From contig NC_087082.1 of the NCBI RefSeq assembly GCF_026151205.1, forward strand, positions 2,880,001 through 2,944,000: a DNA stretch of 64,000 bases, in the 5' to 3' direction. This stretch comes from Bolinopsis microptera (Eukaryota > Ctenophora > Tentaculata > Lobata > Bolinopsidae). How positions within the stretch are numbered: position 1 is the first letter of the stretch; each line of letters begins with the position of its first letter. The notes below the pieces were generated by a model. That model did not search any database. It worked only from the letters and a program-made list of their open reading frames with translations, and had not been told where the DNA came from. Position numbers and translations under genes: made by a program. Below are positions 55,250-64,000 of the stretch, piece after piece.

Positions 55250-57485
55250 GATTAATTGGGCATATAGATTAGGGGGGGGGGGATTAACTACCTACCCCAA
55301 TTCAAGCACTCAGTAGCTAGCGTCAAAAAATTCTGTAGAATGAAACAGTTCTTTAAATAACAAGATTATAACGTTAGAATACAGACAAATTAAATGAAAC
55401 ATCATCACAAATAAACATTATAACAATTACAACAATCACGATTAAAAGAGTATCAAAAAATCAAGTTTTGGTAAAATAAACAATTATTTTTTCAAAGATT
55501 GCAAATGAACGCAAATAGTTATATTCACACGATATCCACCGATAAGCTTTTATTTAAGACGAAAAGTCTCCAAGTTTAGTTGTAAATTTTTAATTTAGAA
55601 TTTTAGCTTGATTTCAATTGTAAAATGCAAAACATTAATGAGGAAAGTATCAAGAACCTTCCCAATTTATCCATTTCAATCAATAATCATTTAGAAAAAT
55701 TCTTAACTTGAAGCTTTTAAGAAGATCTTCAATATTACATTTTTATCATTCGTGATCCCAAAAGGTATATCACTTACAGTTACACAAACATGCGGCTCTC
55801 TTCTTCAAAATGTAGCAAAACAAGTTAGGAGAATCACTAAATATTTCATGTTTTTGAAGATTCGGAAGAATTGTCATTTGTCACGTAAAACCTCGGAGGT
55901 TCCGAACCTCTAGAACTTCTAGTAGCTAAAAATGGTAATCACACTAGATTTTAAATGTTTCTAGTTAGACCATTTCTTACATAAAACACGTGTTCGTACA
56001 TGAAGTCAGAACTAAAAGGAGAATCCGCGGACGCTGAGTGCCCAAAGAATTTCTCAACGGAATAATATTGTACTTTAGACTTTTTTCAGTGAAACTAGAA
56101 TTGTCGCCAATTTTGGCCCCACCCTTTACAGGGGTTTAATAATTATCCGTTTTATCCTGAAGGATGTATTCGTTTACAGCATAGGACAATTTTCTACAAT
56201 CTTCGGGAAAAAATTCTGATCATTATTAAACCCCGGAAAAGGGCGTGGCTTATTGTGAGTTATTTTTAGTGACCCAAAATTAACTCTTAATTACCGGCTA
56301 ACTCTTACAGCCGTATAAAATCAATACAAAACTCGGATGATGTACGAATTTTAAAGAGAAAATTCAACTAAGTTTGGTTTTTCGAAGTTCATTTCTTCAT
56401 CTCCGACGAATTTTAATGTTCTGATCTTAAATCATCAGAAGATTGTCAATGTTAATCCTCTTGTCCTATCAAGGTCTTTGATAAAGGTTACCCTTAATTT
56501 TACACATGGCCTCTATGTGACGCAAGTTTAATTTCAGTTTACGTTCGTCCGTAAACCGCATTGCCATTGTATTTGTAATGAGGTCTGACTGTATTTCAAG
56601 AATCAAAGTATGCATCAACCGTCAGACGATCGCTGCCCGGTCAATTCAAAACATTATATGTCAGTCGCTCGCCACAACTAACACAGAGCTTAGATAAAAA
56701 AATATTTGTCCATGGTAATAACTTTCGCGATCATCGGTCATAAAGCCGCTTTGATATTTGATGAGAAAGGTTGTGGCGGGTTTGTGTCAATCTGCTCTTG
56801 ATTGTTGTAAAGGACAACCTCTATCTTCCACTAAATCCTTCAACTCGTCTGAGACGTTTATTTTGGGTAGCAGGTACCGCAGTTAAAACAAAGTTGTTGT
56901 GAAGGACACCCTCCATCTTCCACTAAATCGTTCAACTCGTCTGAGACGTTTATCTCGGGTAGCAGGTTCCGTAGTTAAAACAAAGTTGTTGTGAACGCTC
57001 TCCAGTGCAACTTCCCGCAACTAGCTAACTCTTTCTAAATCCCGCGGAGTTGCATTCTTCAAGATGTTATAAATACTCGACCTGAAATAACCGGCAGTCA
57101 GATATATGCATCGTAACGGCAAACTGTGACTTGCGACAACTGGTGAAGTTGTAAGTTGTTGACCTGTCACTTCATGAACGTCAAATTTTATTCCAATCCC
57201 ATCCGCCAATATGGCAGTTCTAGCGAATGCATTGTGCAATCGATCTCAAATCGAGAATAAATTGAGTACCTATAGGTCAATTTAAGAGGACAAACAGCTG
57301 ACTAACGTATCATTGATTAGATTCTATAAGGTCAAATCTATTATTCATTACATCCTGTTACGCAAGAGTCAACTCAGACCACCCATTTGTTTCTAGCAAT
57401 TCGGCCCTACAATTGTATTTAACCGACACAGCAATCTCCGCTATACAGTTAACACGTTCTGCACAGGTCTGTGTCTGGTAACATA
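55250..57485. other. Intergenic with one tandem duplication
   Basis: No supported gene. A run of Gs lies at about 55273-55282. A ~92-bp unit with CAACTCGTCTGAGACGTTTA and AAAACAAAGTTGTTGTGAA is duplicated at 56803-56902 and 56903-56993. The short frame at 57021-57239 has no recognisable domain. Confidence 0.45.
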
Positions 57486-57489
57486 GTTT

Positions 57490-58220
57490 AGATTTAACGA
57501 CGACGAACTCCAAACAGTACGACACGTTTGCCTCCAGAACGGCTTCCCTCCTCACCGCATCACCACCATCATGGACGAAGTACAACGGAAATTCACCAAC
57601 CCCTCTCGCCACCAATCCCTAGCCTCATTCAACCGACAGACCCGTGAACATGCCCTTAGTGTTTCTCTTCCTTTCCATCCCTCCCTATCCAAACCCATCT
57701 CCAAGATACTCGGACAACACGACATCAAAGTCACCCACTCCTCTGCTACCTCCCTCCGCAACCTCCTCACCAAAACGAAGACCACACCCCCCCCCCCCCC
57801 CTACTCACCTCACCCCCAACACCATCTACGAAATTTCCTGCTCACAGTGCCCCTCCAAATACGCCGGACAGACCTACAGACCCTTGGTCCACCGCATGAA
57901 AGAACACGAACGATGTTACAGACTCAACAACGCCATCGACGAATCCACAGACAGAATCAAATCAGCCCCTGCACATCATGCCCTGACCACCGGCCACACC
58001 ATCTCCTGGAACAACATCGAAGTCCTCAAATCCCTCACCTCACGCACCCAACTAGACCTCACAGAACACGCAGCTATACAAATACGACAACCAGCTATGA
58101 ACAGAACAGACCGCGCACCCAAATGTAGTTCCCTCTGGGACCCCATTCTTCCTAAAATTGCCAAATCCTTAAAGTCCAGACCATCTGGCATTTCCTTCTC
58201 AACCTCAACAGAAGACTAAA
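57490..58220 (+). pseudogene. Penelope-like element C-terminus with GIY-YIG domain, frameshifted in a poly-C run
   Basis: First frame: DDELQTVRHVCLQNGFPPHR, then SLPFHPSLSKPISKILGQH and SATSLRNLLTKTKT, the end of a Penelope-type RT and the linker. At the C run (57787-57801) the frame shifts. The next frame reads NTIYEISCSQCPSKYAGQTY, HRMKEHERCY, PAHHALTTGHTISW and LDLTEHAAIQIRQPAMNRTD, a GIY-YIG endonuclease with its CxxC, the YAGQT variant of YIGET, and the catalytic-region Glu. The stop is at 58217-58219. Upstream RT motifs were not found, so it is 5'-truncated. The C run may be mis-sequenced. Confidence 0.8.
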
Positions 58221-58327
58221 TTTTTATTGACATTGTACTGTAATTTTCACTTTCCCACCCACACCTCCCCCACCCTCCATCCCTGACACCACTCAATCAC
58301 ATATAAGCATTGTCCACCACATCACAT

Positions 58328-58372
58328 TCAGCTGACGACGATTAACACATGTTTATTGAAAGCTTCTACAAG
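58328..58372 (+). ncRNA. Hammerhead-like core downstream of the Penelope-like ORF
   Basis: CAGCTGACGACGATTAACAC continues ATGTTTATTGAAAGC: a CUGANGA box, a possible stem II (GAUUAACA with UGUUUAUU, one mismatch) and GAAA. Hammerhead motifs in terminal repeats are known for Penelope-like elements. Stems I and III are not clear, so activity is unproven. Confidence 0.35.
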
Positions 58373-58532
58373 TTAAATCATCGTATCTCTTATATGTTTT
58401 TAACCCAACTCCACTCAGGTTAGATTTAACCTGTTTAACGCTGCATCTGATCATACTGGCTGCTAACCACTGACCATTATTAGAAAATGAGTGTGCGGAA
58501 GTAAACGTTAAATACTACACTCCTAAAACTAA

Positions 58533-61500
58533 TTACAAAAGTTGCGATTCGAACAAATCTAACCTTATAAGAGGGTTCATAAGCCCGAAGACGATAGGAT
58601 TGATAGCTGAATTGCCCACAAATATCCAATGCACTACTTGATGCATCCTGTCGCTTATAGATAAGCTCACCCCGCTCCAGCCCAGGATACCTGAGGACAC
58701 ACATTGTTAGTGTTAAAAATCTCTCTCGCGAGGACTGGAAACTGCCAGGGACTTGTTACTTTGAAACCCAGATCCTTGACTCAAAGGGCATTGAAAATTC
58801 CCTGGCATCTAAACATTGCATAAATAACTCTAAGCGATTTCAAGATATTCATTGGTTTACCTGAAATGTTTCAAAACATCAACCTATGAATAATTTAAGT
58901 TTAACCCAATTCCATCCAAAAAACTTCAATATAAAGATGGTGGCTACCTATGATGAGGATAGGCATTACAGAGACTACGGAAGCTGTGACTATAAGGAAG
59001 ATTGAGATAGTCACACGTAGCATCATCCACATCCGTTTCTGGGACTTGCGGTTTGGGGTTGCTATCATGGCGCTGGCTCTCCTTCCTACCAGCTGCATTG
59101 ATGGTTTCTCTGAGGAATAAAACATTGTTAGAATAATGTGAGGAGAATAGTATGATTAAGTACTGGGTGGGCCAGCTAAGTTACTACATAAATAACTAAT
59201 TCTGGTCAGAATTGCACACATGTTTTAGGGGTTACAGATTTGGCTCCAACTTATCTTTTCAGGAAGTTTCGTATACTCTTTTTTATCACTCCCTATTTTT
59301 CTCTAATACTCCAACTTTAAGGGAATATAAATATGGGAGTAACTTAAATTTCCAGAAAATTGATCATCTAATTACTACGAAGCATGTATAGAGTGGAAAT
59401 TTCGGCCTCAGTGATTTTCTTGCGACAGAGCTTCGATATTAAATGTCGAAATAATGGTAATATTATTGAATTGAGGAGGTTGGGATAAGTAGCAGACAAG
59501 TTAACCTTTTATTAACTTATGTTATTCTATTCAAAATTACACAAACCCTTCAGGGAATAACGATATAGGAGTAACTTTGATTCCCAGAAAGTCAATCATT
59601 TTACTACGAAGTATTATAAAGTGAACATATATTTCTGTGACATTTATGCAACAGAGTTTGAACCTCCCATATTAGATGTCGGAATATTGGTAATATTAGT
59701 GAATTTCTGTGGCTGGGATAAGTATAGCAGACATGAATGACAGTTTTTAATAAGGTCAAATGTCATGAGTCGTGACGATGAAGCGTCATTCGGTAATTTG
59801 CTCGCCCAAGGAGTTACTTAAGTGCTTTAACGTTTCTCACTCAGGATGAAATTGGAAGATATACAGGATTGATCATATATGTTACTAGCTTTGACGAAAA
59901 CTCATTAATTTGGCGATAAACTTCTCAGCTTCTCAGCTTTTCAGCTGGTTTAATTTATGATGGTGTTCTGCAAATGAAGGCTTTCCTGATGTTCCGATAT
60001 TACAATAATACTCTAAACCAGGTAAGACGATAACTAGTATCAAGATTGGTTACGCCCATGTCAACTCTGCTACAGCAAGTCTATAAATACAGTCTTTAAC
60101 ATAACTATTTAGTGTCAAAATCGGGTTACTGGATGATGCTCATACAATCTAATGTATCGCGTAGAGCTCAAGATTTTCGTAAAATATCATTTATAGAACA
60201 GTTTTAATATTGTAAATCAGATGATAACATAACAGGCTAAACCAATAACAGCAAAAACATTTAAAGTTGAACCAAAGAATTAAACCTTAAAATCTGCAAT
60301 AAAAAACCAATAACAGCAAAAACATTTAAAGTTGAACCTTAAAATCTGCAATAAAAACTTGTTACCTTTGCTATTGTTAGAAACTCCATTGGACAGCTCT
60401 TTTGAGGCTATGTGATTCTGCATTATAATGGTACTATTTGAAGCCAGCGTAGTACTGAGGGGAGAATACATTAGTTATAATAAATAATATATTGGAAATA
60501 CGTTAGTTATAGTTAATAACATATTAGTAATGGTAACGCCTAGTTGTAATTTATTGTGTACTGCATTAGCTATTAATGAATGAGATCAAATCGCCTTTAT
60601 ACACACGGGGTGTAACCCTATTTGAAACCATCCGTAGGATGCAATTTTGTTAGTTATTTTACTTGTTTACTACATATGCCTGGCTTTTGACGGCTTTGGA
60701 AAGTTTTTACTTTTTTACCAAATTTTGAGTTTATATTTGAAGAAATTTACTGCAAAGGTCTAATAAAACCCGTCTTATCTGGAAAATCTCGTTAGGGAAA
60801 TTGTTTGGTGGTCACATGACACGACAGTCAAGCAACCACTAGCCAGGGAGTTTATGAGGTTTCGCAAAGTGCACAAAAACCGCGGAATGGCTTATAAAAT
60901 TAGATTAATTTGATTTGTAGCAGTACAGGGAACCTTCTCGCCAAAACTTTTAGGTGACCTTATACCTGAATTAATACAACACTTTGCTTGAAATTATTTA
61001 TTGTTTGGACATGTGATCACACAAACAGGGTACATTGGAGAGGTCTCATACATCGGAATAAGGAGTTACTGTGTGGTGCAGGCCACTTCAACTACTAGGA
61101 GGAGACCCTTTCAAGTACAAGTAGTAAGTAGTAAAAGTATGTAAGTGAATATTGATCACAACTGTGGTCCAATGTAAGCCCTCTCGAAACCAGCGATTGG
61201 AAATGCGATGTGTAAGTATAACACTTTCTCGGGCAAGAGTTAATGTTTGTGACTAAAAGTGTCGATATTTCAGGCAAAAATCAAAAAATAAATATTATAT
61301 GAAATGAAACCTGAAAATACAGTAGTAGCAGGAAATGATGATGAGAAGAGGTAGGGGGAAAGTAAAAATGAAAAAGTAGAGGAAGTACCATTTGTGAGGC
61401 GTCCAATCTGCATCCGGCTGGAAATAAATATTTACCATAAAGATTTTGTAACATAAGCCGATCCTAAGAATAGCTATAACGACTACGATCCAGATCTTAA

Positions 61501-63838
61501 AAAGTCTCCTTATATTGGCCAATCACATAAAAAATCAGTCACATAAAGGCCAGTAAGATTAAAACATCTTCCAATCATAAATATACTAATTAGATTAGTT
61601 AAATAACTAACTAAATATAGAAAATTTACTTACCACGATACCACAGTTGAAGCTCGAGTCTGAGTACCCAAACCTGGACCAGCCGAGGAGAGGTGGGACT
61701 GCCGCTACCATGGCAACCATCCAAATCAAGACAAGAAGTGCCTTTACTCTTGATTTGGAGATTATATCCCTGTATCTTCCCTGGAGAAGAACTGATTATT
61801 ATAGGGTAGGTCTCTGGAGTCTGGAGCTGTCATTTTACATGTTGCATTTGTAATAATTACTCGAAATTGAGTAATCTAAAAACAGTAAAATACCACGCTA
61901 TCAATATGATATTGATCTCAAACTAATAAATGATAACCAGAGAAAGAGGACCATATCATTTGAAGAAGTAAGGTTCTTACCGAGTGACAGATGAGGATAT
62001 ATCGGTCGACACTGGAGGCAGCCAGGGTCCACATTCTTGCTGTTAAGAGCAGGTTATCGAGAAAAGCACTGAAGTTACACGTTACTATGTACAATGGTGA
62101 GTCACTCCCAGCAAAATTGAATATCTGAGAGGTAACGTCGATAAATATCGTGTTTTATTGACTGCTGTGGCTTACTAATACCTTTAAGGGGGCATACACC
62201 AAAACAGTGGTTTGTGCCGTCCAACCCAAATGACCTCATAGGCAGTTCAGTGACCCTCTAGCGCACCGTTTCCACACAAAAAAATATTTTGAGAATACCC
62301 ATTACCCATTTTTGTAATCGAGCATTTCCTGGTTAGAGTGGCATTTTCGGAAAAACACAATTGGTTTCATGGAGAGGCTATAAGTTAATCATTTCTTGAA
62401 AACAATTTCATTCAGAAAACAATTTCATGTCAAGCATCAAAACAATCCGATCTTCCCTGACTGACTTTTTGGTAAAAATAAGCCTGAAAAGGACAATTTC
62501 AGCTTTTTGACTTTAAAAATTCATAAAAACGCAGCCTTTTTAGATACGATATCAAGATTTTACACACACCTTGAAATAGATGTGAATAGACGACGAGCAA
62601 ATTTTCAACCCGATGCCGCAAGAAATGAGTTGGACAGGTTTGGTGTATGCCCCCTTAATACTAATAGTAATACATAAATATATTAATTAGGTTGTTTAAA
62701 GACTAGTGTCTAAATTTTGGGTAATTTTGAGTAATTTTGGCATGTACATATTTTTGTAATTTCTAACATCAAGTGAATTGGAAGTGGAACACATTTTAGC
62801 TTTTTAAAAACTGTAATTTCTTGTCTGGTCCTTTTGGGTTGCATCGCTTATTATCTGACCAAATTGGGGCATATTTTGTGTAATAACGAATTTTGTGTAA
62901 TAACGAATCGTGGCAGTTACGAAAGAGCTGACAGCAGAATCAGGTTGCTGTTTAGCTAACTTAAACCTCATTACAACTTATCTGCTTATTTATTCATAAA
63001 ATCAAGAATCGAACTTTCAAATTTAGACAGGAGTCTTGAAACACCTCGTACATATACAATATATGTATGACTATATATTGGGGAACTCACTTTGATTATT
63101 TCAACTGTGAAGATTTTGAGATGCGAAAATGTTGACCGTCTAAACATTGAACTGTTTCAGTCAAATAATCACGGTAAACAAAGTATAATTTGGTTTATTT
63201 TACAGGAAACCTTTCTATGTCCATTAAAGTTCACATTAAAACAATTTAACTTTTTGCTGATAAGGTATCCGATACTCATTTTGTCATTTTGGAGTTTGTA
63301 CTAGTAGGCATCGGGTTAAATTCAGTGAACAATTATGATGACAAAAAATATAAAAGTAAACCTACCCAATCTTGATGCATCATGGAGGAAAAGGTGACTG
63401 ACATAGTCCAGGCGCCCACACAGAGGTCGGCGAAGGCAAGGTTCCGAACGAACTTGTTGCTCCGATTGTTGAGCGATCTGTCCCGAAACAGTGCAGTCAG
63501 TATCAGTGTATTACCTGCAGTGAGTGGGGTGGATTAACAAGCAGCAAGCTGGTCAATTTCGGTCAATATTGCAAGTAAATCGTACGTTAAGTTCCCATAT
63601 TATCAAATATCTATTTTAATGACTATATTGCATCTAGAGACCTTATCTACTTGACATGATGTAATCATTGATATACCTTATCGGACATTATTAACAACAA
63701 TCGAAGTAATAGTAATAAAGTAATAGTAAGCAATGAGTTGTAACTTATAGGTTGTATTTAGTCACCTGAAACCGAGAGAATGCAGAATATGCACATCAAT
63801 GCTGCTAGAAGCTTCGTCCACCAGTCAAGTCCCACCAT
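58533..63838 (-). CDS. Class A (rhodopsin-like) GPCR, eight exons, 342 aa
   Basis: Exons in order: 63838-63766, 63514-63366, 62124-61981, 61780-61634, 61417-61311, 60454-60366, 59109-58948, 58690-58533; all GT/AG, total 1029 nt in frame, ATG MVGLDWWTK to TAA. TM1 has SGN (N26), TM2 NLAFADL (D54), TM3 Cys90 and the DRY motif at 114-116, TM4 ends AAVPPLLGWSRF, loop 2 has Cys168 for the disulfide, TM5 is FPLPLLIIISCYY, TM6 has VSVMP instead of CWxP, TM7 GNSAINPIVF. The GWSRF and NCG loop resembles opsins and ICHS after DRY resembles melatonin receptors, but residue 315 is Val where opsins have the retinal Lys. The short tail (about 16 residues) has no obvious lipid site. Ligand unknown. Confidence 0.88.
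60238..60355. repeat. Intronic tandem duplication (~60 bp)
   Basis: AACCAATAACAGCAAAAACA and the following TTTAAAGTTGAACC...CCTTAAAATCTGCAATAAA occur twice, ending 11 bp before exon 6 of the GPCR on the downstream (intron 6) side. Confidence 0.8.
62188..62654. mobile_element. TTAA-flanked MITE (piggyBac-like) in GPCR intron 2
   Basis: 467 bp with inverted ends GGGGGCATACACCAAA and TTTGGTGTATGCCCCC, flanked by TTAA on both sides (62184-62187 and 62655-62658). TTAA target sites point to piggyBac, but TA within them would also fit Tc1/mariner. It has no coding potential. Confidence 0.7.
63676..63697. repeat. Solo end of the CCTTATCGGAC transposon family
   Basis: TACCTTATCGGACATTATTA in GPCR intron 1 resembles the terminus of the pogo-like element at 54323. 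No opposite end was found nearby. Confidence 0.35.
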
Positions 63839-64000
63839 CACTACGATTCTTATCTAGTGATAAAAGTCTTGTGATTAAATTGATAATCAGATAACAAATA
63901 GGTATTTCTAGACTGTTTAGTGTTTACTGATACATCAAAATAAAATGTTTATTCGATTTTTTAAAACATCGAAGGCCAATGGGAACAATTTATATTTCAA

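Noticed and set aside
57021-57239. 72-codon minus-strand frame
   Set aside because: No domain, no neighbouring exon in phase, and atypical of a conserved protein.

Overview
This is a metazoan nuclear window: AT-rich, with split genes and canonical GT/AG introns. It is dense with animal-type transposable elements (CR1/L2-like and other LINEs, Penelope-like GIY-YIG fragments, hAT and Tc1/mariner/pogo-type elements, a Ty1/copia remnant). The mixture and the recognisable host genes suggest an early-branching invertebrate, most likely a cnidarian. That is an inference and the species cannot be named from the sequence.

Host genes. The first 116 bp are the first coding exon of the retromer subunit VPS35 (minus strand, running off the left edge). 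Positions about 1.9-11.8 kb hold a tandem family of intronless BTB-like genes on the minus strand: one intact copy (7244-9046), two copies each broken by one small indel, and a short 3'-end relic, separated by homologous spacers. At 43.06-48.19 kb a nine-exon BTB-BACK gene of 503 codons, BTBD17-like, can be assembled with every splice phase consistent. At 58.53-63.84 kb an eight-exon rhodopsin-class GPCR of 342 codons lies on the minus strand. It looks opsin- or melatonin-receptor-like but has Val where opsins carry the retinal-binding Lys.

Mobile DNA. A LINE with two open frames lies at about 26.98-31.56 kb; a -1 slippery heptamer sits at the end of ORF1 with ORF2 open in the -1 frame. A second LINE (15.56-23.45 kb, minus) is split by a 4.3-kb fold-back element that has a 13-bp target duplication, near-identical inverted arms and a Penelope-type GIY-YIG fragment. 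A third LINE (36.33-41.79 kb, minus) is interrupted by eight tandem 405-bp units plus a 62-bp partial unit, inserted with no target duplication, so that removing the insert restores the frame. Several small non-autonomous elements are defined by their target duplications, and four insertions are confirmed by empty sites in paralogous spacers or arms.

The rest (about 11.8-15.5, 23.5-26.7, 31.6-36.3, 48.3-52.2 and 55.3-57.5 kb) is intergenic, with repeats and low-complexity sequence. No tRNA, rRNA or CRISPR array was seen. The best candidates for something undescribed are the 405-bp concatemer (rolling-circle-like), the fold-back element, the LINE frameshift signal, and the BTB-array spacer that now lies directly upstream of VPS35.
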